In this document: piece after piece, positions 1 to 29,452 of the stretch | Layout: every line of letters starts with the position of its first letter | How positions within the stretch are numbered: position 1 is the first letter of the stretch | DNA from: Theristus sp. LFF4_11 | Taxonomy: Eukaryota; Nematoda; Chromadorea; Monhysterida; Xyalidae | Direction: 5' to 3' | Assembly: GCA_030248135.1 (NCBI GenBank) | Contig: JASANC010002740.1 | Coordinates: forward strand, 1-64,000 | DNA length: 64,000 nt | Notes under the pieces: model-generated | Databases searched by the model: none | Told to the model about the DNA's origin: nothing | What the model saw: only the letters and a program-made list of their open reading frames with translations | Translations under genes and position numbers: made by a program

Positions 1-374
1 GTATAATTTTTTATTTGATTGACATGAGTGAATAAAAGATGGTAAAAGTTCGAAGTTCACGACGTTTCACTGACTGATTGAATGAAATCAGGTGATGTAT
101 CCTGCGTTTATCCAGTTCTCTATATCTGCTGGACTATCTTCTTTTTGCATTTGTAAACACATTTGAGAGTCCGATCAGCTACCGACGAATGATTCTGATT
201 GCTTTCAGCAGTGAGAGGCAGCCAATCAACGTGCTGAAATCAGCGTGGAAGACTGACACCACCACGCCACTATTGTGTTCAGTTTTCTTGTCGGCGTTTT
301 TTTCTGCGCTCACTGCTAAACACACGGTTTCGTGGACGGTCCGAAGTCGAAATAAATCGACGTAACCGAAAACG
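1..374. other. 5' flank of the BRWD gene
   Basis: AT-rich flank, becoming more GC-rich from about 220 on. No TATA box at a sensible distance and no other motif that I can defend. The short open frame at 179-442 on the minus strand has no support. Confidence 0.4.
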
Positions 375-17348
<16,974 letters not shown>

Positions 17349-17396
17349 GGGTTATTGGGGTTGAATGAGAAAACTTCGGTACCACGGGGTATGGTA

Positions 17397-17649
17397 CAGT
17401 ACGGCCGAATAAATGAGGCAGTCCATCAAGGCGGGATTAGTCGCAGACTAGGAGTTGTCTTTTTCAAAAATGCCAACATAATTCCCAATCGGATAAAGAG
17501 TGCACAGAATAGCGCGTATAATCCATTAGTTTAAAAAACGAGGCAAATTTGGCACACAATGTGGTTTCTGAACGTCTTTTTTCTTTCATTCAAATTTCGC
17601 GCGCTCCTTGAACCCTGAAAAAAGCTGCCATGTTTAATCGGCCATACCG
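17397..17649 (+). mobile_element. TA-flanked MITE family 2, copy 1 (253 bp, BRWD 3' flank)
   Basis: Begins CAGTACGGCCGAATAAATGA and ends TTTAATCGGCCATACCG, TA on both sides. It aligns throughout with 31224-31487. It starts 49 nt after the BRWD stop codon. Confidence 0.9.
17408..17413 (+). terminator. Putative BRWD poly(A) signal AATAAA inside a MITE
   Basis: AATAAA lies 60 nt after the BRWD stop codon and is the first canonical signal downstream. It is part of the left end of the mobile element at 17397-17649. The same AATAAA is present in the copy at 31224-31487, so it came with the element. Use of the site is inferred. Confidence 0.5.
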
Positions 17650-19321
17650 TATCTTATCTTGTGTCGGTACGGTATTCGGTCTCAACGCGATCGCACTGCC
17701 GACATGTCTCTGGTTGTCAAGAACCGTTCAGAACAGCTTTGTGACGAAAACCGTTCAAACAGTCATGCCTCTCAGCGGGACAAGTTTTGTCATTCAACTG
17801 TGACAAATTTTTGTCATATTCGTAAGTTATACTGATTTTGTTTTCATGTCAGGTCAGATACATGTTACCCGACTTTCAGCAAACCACGTGCGTTTTTTTG
17901 CGAAATTCAATCGTTTCAGCGTCGCATGTTGCATTCCACATGTTTTTAATTATGTACATTGTTTGATGCATTGATATTTCGCGCATTTCTGATATCCTGA
18001 TATTTGACTGATTTTTTGCAGTGTTACTTTTAGTTGTTTTCCGCACCCTTTTGCTTTTCATTGTCTATGTAATTTCACGTACGTTAACGTTACGCAGGTG
18101 CAGGGCTTTGCTCTCGGCAAGAAACTGTTTTTCTGTTTCAATGCATTGTGGATTGTTGAGTCATTTGAGTCTCTTATAAAGTCAATACACCAGAACCAGT
18201 CATATAATGAGCACGTAACTTCTGTTTGCTTCTATTTTGACTGGCTATGCTTATATTTCAGTGTTGGATGGATTTTATCTGTTTTTCATTTCATTTCACG
18301 TAAGTACAATCCAATTTTTGTGCCAAATGCTTATTGGGTTTTTGATTTTATTGCTTTTTTTCTGTAATCCAGGATTTCAATGTTTTGTTCTGAAGTTTGG
18401 ATTGACTGATTTCAATTCACAGTCGCACACATCTTTCTGTGCAATGACTCCGCTGCTTAGCTAATTTTTTTATATAATTGGGCGCGTTGATCAGCGGTAC
18501 TACTAACAGATTAGAATCCCCGAAAAACATGAAATATCGGCGTTTTGTGACTGAAAAGCTTCTCGACTCGAGTTTTTGTATGCCTTAATTTTCTACCATT
18601 TGCTACGTTCACTTTTCGAAATGTTTTGCACTGTTTTTTTTTAATATTTCATTTATCTCAGAACCGAATAAAATGCAGTCAAGTGTTGGATCAATGTTAT
18701 TTTTTTGTAAGATATAAAATATCACTTTTGAAACAAATGACACGAAGGTACAACAGCTAGCAAAGCAATGCAAATATGTCAACGATTGTAATCTTTAAGT
18801 TTTTTTACACACTGCTGAGCGTATCACTCGGAAGCACGCAAATGAAAATAAATTTGGAATGTGCTTATGGAGATGTTCAAAAGATTAGAGCTAACGTGCA
18901 GATGAACTCACCTCACGCACCGTGTGATCAAGCACCAAAACTCGTGGAGAACAGTGACTAAATCTACCGTATTTCGTTTTGGCACGATCTAATTATCGCA
19001 TTAGTTCCTGTTCATCAAGCATGATTGTTGTAAGTAACTTGAAGAACTTCGTCATTTCCCTGTGATTGCTCTTCAAACAATTTCAATTCAACAATTTTTC
19101 TTGATAATCACGAACCTTTGAAGCAAGATCGTTTTGAGACCTACAGTATTAGATGTGGTACTCTTAGTTTTCGCGTTTGACTGTCACATTACGGTATATT
19201 TGTCTGTGTTACACAATTCTACAATTGTTGTGAACACCATATGGCCAGAAGCAACGATAAAAGGTCTGAAGCGGATTGATCGACAGATCAAAGCAATTTC
19301 ACATTCGGTTAACGGCAGCAA
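17650..19321. other. Intergenic spacer between BRWD and MNX
   Basis: AT-rich sequence with no open frame of coding character and no recognisable RNA gene. BRWD and MNX are convergent, so this spacer contains both 3' ends. I see nothing specific beyond runs of T and A. Confidence 0.6.
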
Positions 19322-22300
19322 TTATTGGAACTCCGCCTGTTGTGCGCGTTTGTTGCGCTTCCACTTCATGCGACGATTTTGAAACCAAATTTTCACCTGA
19401 AATGGCATCCGGAAAACAATGACAGGCGATTTTGCAGTCAGCTGATGATATTTTTTGTACCTGTCAAACTATCCTATCCTCCTGCATGATCCATGCGATT
19501 AAGCTTACATAGGCTACGGCAAGCTTTCAGGCTGAGACACAAACTTTTCCGGTCGGGCAAAATGACTGTAATCAAGCATATTACCCAAGAACGCCGTTGT
19601 ATCAACATAATAAAAGTGCCAAAATCCATTCCAAAACTCATAAATTCATTCCATGCCATGCCAAAATTCGTGCCATTTTTTTTAAATTGCAGAATTGTAG
19701 AACTTTTAAGCGTGAATGTGTCACCTGCGTCTCAGTGAGCATCAGTTGCGTTGCCACCTCGTACCGTTTCGGCCTGCTCAAATATTTGTTCTCGCGAAAC
19801 TGTTTCTCCAGCTCCAGCAGTTGCTGACTCGTGAACGCTGTGCGCGGCCGACGAATTTTGCCGAACAACTGCGCGTTTTGTTGCCACGCTTCTGAAAGTG
19901 TTGGAAAAAGAGCACTGTCAGGAAACGGGATTTGAGTTGAAGACGGGTCAAAAATTATTTTTGTGTTTGTCTTGTTTTTGTCTTCGCGATTTCCCCACTG
20001 TTATTGTTTAGATTGACACATTGAAACTGAGCATTCTGTTTGATTGCAAGCAATTTGTGAAAATCCACGTGTGCGGTAAAAAAATGATGAGCATGATGGT
20101 AATCTGGTGTAACTTTGAATTTTTAAATGGATTTTTTTTGTGCTGGGCGGAAACGTAACCCTCTCCCCCATATTACATTGAGCCCCTTCTGTCATAAGTT
20201 TTATATGATTTGCTGCCAAATCATAAACTGTTCATTTGTACGTTCTTATGATCATAATCAAGTCAATTTGTGTACCATTTCAAAATTAAAAACGCTGCGC
20301 CAGAAATCAGCTCACTCATCCAAACCCATTTTGTGTTGTTGAAAAATCAGCAGCAAAACCGCACGCATAATTGCGCGAGAACAGCGCGCAAAAATATGAA
20401 AGCAGCGGCTGACTTAAAGAAAATGTGAGGGTCTTTTAACAATAGAACATTTAAGCCGAAACATGTCAGTTATTCAGCTATCTGCTCATATATTTGAAAA
20501 TTTGTTCAAAAACTCTCCGTTTAGTCCATTATTGCGATTAGCTTACAATGTACATTTTTACACAAAGACCGAAGCACCAGTTTGTGATTACACGCGTGAG
20601 CAAGCTTGAAAGCTCTGAAATGATTGTTACAGTATAGCTGATTCGTATGGAAAATTTATTAGAGACCAAAAGGGCAACAAGTGCATAATACAACGTGTAT
20701 CTCTTTTGGTTTTGAATATTGAATTGATTATCATTATCATTATTGGTCTTTGACAGTCTTATTGTGATGAATAAAAATAAATTGATTTTAACTTGGGTAT
20801 CGTGGGTCGTGGTTTCACACCCGTCATTCCTTGGCATGGCTATTGAAATACAACAAGGCAAAAGATGTGAAAACCGATGTTTGCTTGATTATTTTTAAAC
20901 TACCCTATACGTGGTCTGCGTCTGCTGGTTGTGGTTGGCTGGTGCTAATGCTGAACACACAAAATTGTTAACCGAAGTGTAAACTAATTTTTGACACATT
21001 TATGACACAAAGGTGCTTTCGTAAACCCGCCTGCCAAATCATTTTTTGCCAATTGGCGATCAGAGATGAGTAGTTTTGTTCAGTCTACATAATTGAACTG
21101 AGATCTCCAGAAGGATATCGATAGATTACGGTAGGTAGGCTTAACGGCTGGCGGTTTCGCCCGGTTGACCGGATACCAAGTCTTGCGCATATCGTTTTCG
21201 CACAATCAGCTTTCTCTGATTTTCAGTTTTGCGCGCAATCCTGTAAGCGCTGATTGACAATTCATCATGACACTGTCCGCCGACTTTTTGCCACAAAAAA
21301 CCACTCCAATTTCGGTTCCATCAAATGGAGCTGCAGCCTAGCTAAAAAAACTGCCACTCCACAGTCCACACTGTTTGACAGTTGTTGTTCGAAACAAAAT
21401 CTACTTTGCGCAAATTGCGGCCCATTCATTTCACATTTCACAGTCGATTGCGGCTTTGGCGATGTGATATGCGCGTAAGCCGAAGGCCAAATCCTCGGGG
21501 TTCACAGAGTAGGTACTGTATTTACCGTACTCGATCACGACTCTCGACACGATCTTAGTTCAATTCAGAGCGCGCGATCGTCATGGAGTGCTATTGCATG
21601 AGGGTCAATGAAATTACAAAAAGTGAAGTCTGTTTTTATCACCTGTGTACATATCTTATACAATTTTCTAGACACGACCTGATAAGTTTACACCAAAGAT
21701 CGCGTCGAGAGACGGAATACAGTAGATACCGTAGTTTGGGAACACAGATTGACTGGCACTGAACTACATACCCCTCTGCGCCCCGGACAATTTCCGCGCA
21801 TCAATAATAGGTCTTTTAGCGTTATTATTCGAGATTTCGAGCGCATTATTTATATACAGACACTAGTGAAACGGCACATCAGCGAGATTTTAGCGGCAAA
21901 AAGTCGCGAAATCAATTCCATAATAGAAAACAAGAAGCGCGCGCACCAGCACTGCTCACTCCAACAATGGGCGCGTTTAACAATTTGTTATATAACAGCG
22001 GCGGCAGCGCCACCGTCTCACCCCCGAACCCCAAATGGTTCCAATCATCACATATGAAATAAGTGCGCAAAATTGAAAATGGGCGAGAGATAGAGACAGT
22101 TTTAGCACAAGAGAAGAGCAGCCTCATGAAAATGGGCGTAGGAAGGAAGGAACAGGAAGCGCTATAAGATAGATAATAGAAATAAATCGTGTCGCGCGGT
22201 CGGATAACAGCATTATTAGTTAAACACATGCAACTTCAAACCCGGCACACTGATTGACTGCATCATGCCGCCACGACCAATCAGCACAACGTGTTTTTAG

Positions 22301-24277
22301 ATGCAGCCAATAAGCAGGCTGCATACCACCGCGGGGCATAAATAACTGTGGGTTCTTAGAAAACAGTTTGACGCCCGTATTGAATTCCCCATTGGGTCAG
22401 TTCTGGGGTTTATTTGTCGTGGATTGGATTTTTATATTCAATCTAACGCTCGATCGAAACGATTTAACAGCGCTATTGTATTTACGCCGCAACAAAGTGT
22501 AGCTTGATTGATTTTTATGCAAAATGAAATTTGTTCCATTTTTTTGGCGCGCGGGGCGATGAGAAGATTTCACAAGTGGAATTGGGTTACCGTAGTCCAG
22601 TCCAGTACAAATGCATACCTGATCCACCATGACTTATTGTACGACTTTCTATTTTGGTTCCGAGACTCAATACGTGCATTAGATAGGTAGTACAGATAGA
22701 TAAGTATTACATTAGACAGTTTCATGCATGACGCGGGAATCAAAAATTGGCAAAGTGATCAGAGTCCCCAAAGGGGCCGAGTCACTCAGGCGACTTTTTG
22801 AAACGCCACATGAAGCTTTGAACTTGTTTTTTTTCCACGTCTGTAAACGCATTGGGTGCAGAATCTGAATATTCCAGAATCTAAAAATATTGATACAACA
22901 ACACTGGAAAAATTCTAATAAGAACATTTTCCTTTTAACACTTCTATTGAGCCTTGTGTTTGTTGGCGTCCGCACGCTAAAGCTTGGAAGCTCAACAGTT
23001 CTACGGTGACATTCCACGCTTAGCTCAACAGTAGTGCTGGATTCAGATCGTTTCTATTGGGAAACTGTTCTCAGGACAAAGTGAATTAAAATTAAGAATA
23101 TGTTGACCGCATTGAGAATCTCAATTCACTGCTGAAAGTGAGAATGCACAAACATTTTTAATGTCAACAACACCAAACACCATGCATGTAAACCATAAAA
23201 GATCAGACAAGTCGGTCAGAGATCTCAAACCAATAACCGTTTGCAAAAATGTTTTTTCAAAAAAAACCCTAAATGCACACTGAAACTCACGCAGCAACGA
23301 TCCAAACTGCTCGTAAAATGGTGTGGCAGCGGATGCGGCTGTTGCGCCATAATGCGCCGCAAACGGTCCGTAGAACGCGCCTAACTGTGCCGCCGTCATC
23401 TGACAGTCCGTTGGCGTCTCATCGCCATTCGCAACGTCAATCTGACTGTCGTTGTCGTCAGCTGTCGTTTCGTTATTGCCGGCTTTTGCGGTTGACTCTC
23501 CTTGCGGCGCCAGCAAAGTGGCGATGCTGAATGCGCGCACGTTTGAGGAGCACGATGGGTGGACGCACTGGAAACAACACGCACACGGGTAATAAATAAA
23601 ACGCTTGAAACACAAGTCAACAAAATACTGAACAATCCGTTGAGCATTCAGTGAAACAGTAAATAAACTGTCGAGCTCGCAGTGGAAGTTCAACACTTCC
23701 GATGATTATTTTGTTGGTTTATTTGCCTCAATAGCAGCACCACACCCAGTAATCGGAATCTCCGGCATGGATGCGCTGCAAATTATCTCTTGCGCTTAAA
23801 AACAGGGGATGGCCGAAGACTCTATGCAAAAAGGCTAGCTGTAGCTACAAACTGAGAAAGGCTGGTTAACAATCAAGTGGTAGCTCAACAAACTGTTCAG
23901 TGATCAGTTGTGTAACGCAGTAAACGCGAAAAACTGAAAGTGGAATAGGGTTTGATGGAAAAAAATAAAAATAATGAATTCCAGGTCAGTGTACTGGATA
24001 CTGCTGCTTTTGTGATTTGTGACCTTGCTAATGAATGCGCTCAGTTCTTAAGCACAAAACATTCCTGTTTTAAAATCAGTAATTGCAAGTGTACGTGTGT
24101 TTTCAATGCAATATCACGATTGTGTGAGGTGTGGTGACCGACCGTCGATGGTGAAGCTGACGGGGATCGGGAGAAAGATGATTTCTGGTGATCATCATTC
24201 GGCGATTCATCGTTGGCTTGCTGTTGGCTTGTCGAACAGCCTTGTGCTTTTGCTGATTGCTTATTGTTGACAGACAT
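19322..24277 (-). CDS. MNX1-like (ceh-12/exex type): MNX/HB9-type homeodomain transcription factor, 4 exons, 217 aa
   Basis: Exons on the minus strand, in transcript order: 24277-24143, 23567-23291, 19891-19725, 19396-19322. The homeodomain (residues 150-209) reads [19 protein letters not shown], then [20 protein letters not shown] and, after the intron, [16 protein letters not shown]. The [16 protein letters not shown] and NKYLSRPKR wording is diagnostic of the MNX/HB9 class. Trp48, Phe49 and Asn51 are intact. The intron falls between homeodomain residues 44 and 45, a common site. Exon 2 carries [10 protein letters not shown], comparable to the conserved N-terminal FRIDALLA/eh1-like repressor motif. 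The phase works at each junction (the split CAA codon joins exons 2 and 3). Exon 1 and its weak donor (GTCGGT) are the least certain. The protein stops eight residues after the homeodomain, so the usual acidic tail is missing. Family members specify motor neurons. Confidence 0.88.
19892..23290. other. Large MNX intron (3.4 kb)
   Basis: AT-rich intron between exon 2 and the homeobox exon. It contains a short palindromic element near 22241-22290 with the CTGATTG...CCAATCAG pair, and a run of GATA-like repeats near 22680. No nested gene is visible. Confidence 0.6.
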
Positions 24278-27200
24278 CTTCGGTAAATGTTATTCAATGT
24301 TCTGTCGACTCACAGTTTTGGCTGAAAACATTTTTTTTTTGTTTTTGGATAAAAACTCCGACTCCACTCCTGATCCTGTGCATTGTAGAGCTTGAAATTT
24401 AACACGCGTTAAATGGCTGCATGCTTTCATTTCACCAATCAACGATCCGCGTTAGCCAACCAAAGTTGTTTGATAAAAAAATTTGATAAAAAAAAGAAAA
24501 GTAAAAATACAATTTTTTTTGTTTTCAAGAAAAATACAGCAAACTAAATGCCTGAAAAGATTTTCATTCAATAAACGACTCACATCACACGCACTAAACT
24601 GAGCAACTTGACTGCACATTTTGAAGCTCCACCTAATTCTTGTCCTGTTGACTCAAGATGTGCCGCATCTGAACGTTTATTGGTTGGCGTAAAATTTTCG
24701 GTTCCATATCTCAACGGCTCCCCACCCCATGGCTTTCTGTGCGTATTTGTTATATGACAAACATGCATACTGTATGATCCCGTTTGGTTCAAGAGGTCTT
24801 CTGAGTGTGTTCCAAAGAAGCCAGCTTAAACCCATAAAAAATTGCAAACAGGAAGTTGCAAAGCTTGCTTACAGTTTTTGAATTAACTGTTCAAATTTTA
24901 AATTCAAGCAATTCAACAACAAGTCAACTCTAAACTGATTTTTCCGTCTCGCCTCGAGTACTCAATTCAACGGCGACTTCAATTCAATTCAAAAGTATTC
25001 AATTCAATTTTTTTGTGGCACTGGTTACTTTTTCACAAATGAACGCAGCCAGGTGTTATATATAACGTTTAAAATAAAAAAAATCAGCGTAAAAACTGAA
25101 AATTGCATTTGTGTGTTTTCACACGTTACTCACACAAACCGCACGGTGAGACGTTTTTTGCTGTAACTTGACTGTTCTCTGAGATGTGTACAGGGTGGAT
25201 TTATTAAAAAACTTTTTTGATTGACTGGAATCACTGACCGGAATTTATCGCAATTAATACCACATTGAATAGAAACCGATTTTTCAACATTGTCAACATT
25301 TCTTTTCCTGTTTGGTCCCCGATTAAGTTACACATTACCTCAGATCAGGTCAACAGCAGCAGCAGAGCTTGATTTGGCAATCAAAAACTGTATCTGCGAC
25401 AAACGCGATGTACCCGGTTTTGTTTGCGAGCAAAATTCCGTTTTGCCACCCCACGTACAGAATGTGTGCAATGTAAACGCACACTGTCCACATATTTTCT
25501 CAAAAACGTGAAATTCTCAGAGCCAAATGCAAACACCACCGCAGCATGCGCTGCAAGCAGCAGTGTGTGTCGATGCCAGCAAGGTAAACCACCGTGCGGC
25601 TGCACAGAGACAGAAAACGACACTTTCGATGCGTTTCTACGATTTTTGTGCAGGTTTTCAATAATAATAATTCTGCACTGCAAATCGTCCCCCCCCCCCT
25701 CCCCAACGCACCATACCGCTTGCTGCACGCAACAACGTGCAAAACGTTTTTCGGTCGCTTGGCTCTGGTTCTACTGGTGGTTTCTCGCTAAGTCCACTGG
25801 TTGTGATTTCCATTGTGGTCGGATGTCGCGAACCCGTGGTCAAAATTTGTCGCTTGGAATTCTGCAAAATTCGGAAAGCTTGCAAAAAAAAACAAGAACA
25901 AAGCGTTAACTAAATCTTTGAAAATCCTAGAACGTAGAAATACGATGCAGTAAAATCTTCAACGCGGTGTACCGTAATTTTGTGAAATTCGGAGTTACCG
26001 CGATATCACCGCGTTAATTTTCGGTTGCATTTCGGACGATGACTACTATGCGACAACCACAACACACATTGATGCATCACACACATACACGCTGAGCATA
26101 TTCATATTCACATGTTTACATGTTTTGAAAATATATTTTTCCGTGCATATGCAACGAAAATACTATACTACTAGTGATTTTATAGTTCGTTTGTCTCTGT
26201 GCGTTGTTGAATTGAGCATGTAGTTGTCGTTGTTGTTGAATAAAATTTTCAATTCAACACACGTGGTGCATGCTGCAGTCAACATGCGGAATTCCAGTAT
26301 GCAAGGATCAGGCATCTAAACGGGCAAAAACAGTTGGGGTTAAAACCATTTTGGACTTATGTTTTCGGTCGTTCAGAATTTGTTAAACGGTAATACGAAC
26401 CGTAAATGAGTTTCCTTATTTACTTTGGCAAACATGGTATCATAAATTAGTTTTAAAATGTAAAGTAGCCTTTAAACTCAGTAACTTCATTAATGTTTTT
26501 GTCTGTCACCGACAATCTTCACCCAACTCAATCAGAGGCCGATCCCGTCAGGTACGTCCTTCAGTTCTGATGCCTCTGCCCGGTTTTAAAAAGTCACCAC
26601 ACCGAAAACATACTATTTGAAATTATATGTAGTTACTGGGTGAATCATCACAAGCCATCAGTTAGTTAGTTGGTTTTTAGTTGAGATTTGCTTGCAGTGC
26701 AGTGGACATATGTTTTTGCACGAAGTGACTTCTTCACGTTTTGCTCACGATGTTCAAGGACTTTTTCTTCTCTTTTGCTTTTTTTAAGTTTTTTCATCGT
26801 GTTTTCCGACGGTGCTCAAATTTGTCGATTATGTTTTTTTGTTCTTGCGAACGTTTTTTTGCTTGCTAATTTCTCAATAGGTTTTGCCTAAAACTAATTG
26901 GCACAGTTTCTCCTAGACACAGCATTGTTGTAATTGCCGGAAATTATTTGAATTTTCTTGAATTTTAGAATTATTCTGTACGACAAGAACTGCCTGTGTT
27001 TTTTTTTCAACTCTAAAATTGTATGTACTCATATTTTCATTTTTTTTAAATTTTATCCAAAGTTTTTTTTAACACATGGTATTTTATTGTGTTTTTATGT
27101 TCTACGACTCATTGCGTTTGGAGACGTTGAAAGGTAATCAGTTTCACGCTTGTTATGGCAATTCAAAATGCCCCAGTGACTCAACCGTGTCTCAGGAACG

Positions 27201-27409
27201 CGGGTCACTTCAACAATTTTGAAATCCCGCGTCAAGCATGAAACTACATACATCATCTCTATGCCAGCAGTCTAAGTCGCAGAATCTCAGAACCAAAGTA
27301 CAAAAGAGAATATTCTAATTGTCATTTCGTACTTCAGCAACTGCGTAATTCCAACAAAGACGACTACGCAAAAAAATAAAATCTATTATTCAACTTTTCA
27401 ACGTCGCAA
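24278..27409. other. Intergenic spacer between divergent MNX and the four-TM gene
   Basis: About 3.1 kb separates the two divergent starts, so both promoters should lie here. A small hairpin of two inverted AACGCGGTG arms sits at about 25960-26015. A C-run occurs at 25689-25702. A dispersed repeat lies at 27100-27243 (second copy at 56195). None of the open frames here has coding character. Confidence 0.5.
27100..27243 (+). repeat. Dispersed repeat, copy 1 of 2
   Basis: About 145 bp, clearly related by eye to 56195-56341. Shared blocks include the TTCT-CGACT start, TGGAGACGT, GGCAATTCAAA and CAATTTTGAA-TCCCGCGTC. No terminal inverted repeats were found, so the type is unknown. Confidence 0.6.
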
Positions 27410-29452
27410 ATGGCGATGCACATGCAAGGAGTTGGCGGGGGACCAATGTATGGCGGTGGTAGGGGACCGGACCCGAGATCTGAGGACTACCAGTGCTGTT
27501 GCAACAGTTGCGACGCTGTGGTACGATTTGCTTATTCTGTAAAATGCTTTACAGCAACAGCATGAAACCGGAGTTTTCAGAAAATGTTTATTGCGGTGAC
27601 TTTTGGATTTATTGTTTCTGTGCGGATTGGACACAAACAAACGAATAAAGTGGCATTCATGAAGCAATGTTTAGGAACCACTTAGCTGTTTTAACAGCTA
27701 CGTGTCACTAAATACTGATTCATGAATGCCCCTTAACGAGTTATCCAACACCACCCGCAATTTTTCTTGATTTTATGTCACTACCGACCAAAAAAACTTT
27801 AAAAATAATAGAAAAATGTCAAAATTGCCTAAAAACATAATCAAATGTCTGAACACTCGCAGACGGGCACGAAAATGCTGTGCGCCATCGAAGCCATCCT
27901 GGTGTTCCTGCAGTTCGCCGAGATCGTCGTCATCCAATCAGTATTCGGCTCGCAATTTACGGTCCAATTTTGCGTTGGCCTTTTCTGTTGCCTCGCGTGG
28001 TGGGCCGTTATTGCGTCGGCCATTTGGGGCCTGAGCAGCCGAACTGAAGGTGCTCTGATTCCTCATATCGTCGCGTCGGTCGGTGATGTTTTCCGGAGGT
28101 TTTCCGAAAAACTTTTTTGTCATAGGTTGTATCATACCGTATTACCTCTAATAAACCCCCATGGGGGTTTATTTCTTCAGCGACTTCTGGGGGTGGGGGT
28201 TTATTTTTGGGGGGGGGGGTTTATTTGGAAACCATTTTTAGGGGTGGGCAAAATGGCAAAAATACCTTCCATGGCAGGAAGGAAGTCGCAGAAACTTCCA
28301 CTCTACATAGAAATTTCCTTTTACAACAGCCTTTTGTAATGAAATTACCATTAACTCATCCATTTGGGGCCTTTGGTAGCACAATTTCATCATTTTCACT
28401 GCAACCAGCCACTGAATTCACTGTTTATGTGTATGTTTTTCTGGGTATGTGTTTCAAACAGGTTTCCAATAATCCCCCATGGGGGATTATTTTTGGGGGG
28501 GGGATTATTTGGAAACTTGTCGAGGGGGTGGGGGTTTATTTTTGGGGGGTTTAATTTTGGGGGGGGGTTTAATAGAGGTAATACGGTATTAACAAAGTTT
28601 ACAGGATTTCTTCGGAGACGTTACAAAGTCTTCAAGGAGCTTTTCAACGGATTTTTTATTTTTAGAAAGAGAAGCAGGCATCTTAAAAATTTAGTCTTTG
28701 AGTGCGATTCCCTGATCCGAACAACCAGAAACGTGGGTTCGAACCCCGCTCGAGCCCGGAAAACGTTTTCATGCGCAACAAAAGGAAAATGATGACAATG
28801 TGTTCAGGTGATTACGGTAGTGACGATTTTTGTCACCGAGATCATGTTGCTCGTGATGGTCGCATCCGAGGGTCAAGCGATCGCGTTCATGGTCGGCGCT
28901 GAGGGCAACGAGAACGACATTGAACGAGTGAAAGTCTGTAAGTGCACCGATAGAGAGCTCATGGTTATGCTCGAGTTCCAGTCTAAAATTGTTCACCTTG
29001 GCACACCAGCTACAGAAACATGACGGTACAAACAATGTGTATTAAACTTTGGCGGTTTAGTCCATAAAGAGCTGAGCATCTCATCAGAGAAGAGCTCACC
29101 GCAATAGAAGGTACAACGTCTAAACCCCGCTCTGTCCCGGAGACACCAGTGGTCTTGAACCGAAATAAGACCGTGTCGAAGAAACCCATACGGTCGATAC
29201 CGTACTTCGTTTGGCCGCACAGTTTAGGCATTTCTATTTACTGTGTACCGTCTGTGCCATGTTATCATTTCAGACGTGATGACCATGGGCCTGGTGTTAA
29301 TGGTCGTCTACGCAGCGTGTTTCCTGCTCGAATGCTGGGCGATCTGCATTGTGCACGCCGCGTTCAAGTTTGTTCGCGACCAAAATGATTTCTCGCACGG
29401 CTTCGCGCCCGGACCGATTCACTATGCGCCGAATAAAGGCCCTGCATACTGA
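27410..29452 (+). CDS. Four-transmembrane protein, 4 exons, 211 aa
   Basis: Exons 27410-27520, 27863-28078, 28808-28937 and 29274-29452, all GT-AG and phase-consistent. After a Gly-rich N-terminus comes YQCCCNSCDAVTGTKML. A CC-x-C cluster followed by TGT just before TM1 is seen in nematode/arthropod four-TM proteins related to the LAPTM/DUF7027-like group; that assignment is from memory of the motif, not a search. Hydrophobic segments lie at about residues 42-66 (MLCAIEAILVFLQFAEIVVI), 70-93 (CVGLFCCLAWWAVIASAIW), 110-130 (VITVVTIFVTEIMLLVMVA) and 155-184 (GLVLMVVYAACFLLECWAIC). The C-terminus is short, ending NKGPAY. The loop between TM3 and TM4 is acidic. Donor 2 is GTCGGT. Intron 2 holds a G-rich mobile element, and intron 1 a TTAA-type palindrome. 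Function is unknown; endolysosomal or plasma membrane location is possible. Confidence 0.8.
27650..27732. mobile_element. Short palindromic TTAA-type element, copy 1 (four-TM gene intron 1)
   Basis: Begins GTGGCATTCATGAAGCA and ends with the reverse complement TGATTCATGAATGCCCC, with the CACTAAATACT block inside. TTAA follows on the right (27733-27736); the left flank reads ATAA, so the duplication is imperfect. Same family as 30751-30838. Confidence 0.7.
28135..28588. mobile_element. G-run-rich inverted-repeat element, copy 1 (454 bp)
   Basis: Ends are TACCGTATTACCTCTA and TAGAGGTAATACGGTA, a perfect 16-bp inverted repeat, next to AATAAACCCCCATGGGGG. Long G runs (up to 12) separated by TTTATTT or TTTAATT occur on the plus strand near both ends. 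The middle is ordinary sequence (TTAACTCATCCATTTGGGGC) shared with 31576-32017. It sits in intron 2 of the four-TM gene. Confidence 0.85.
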
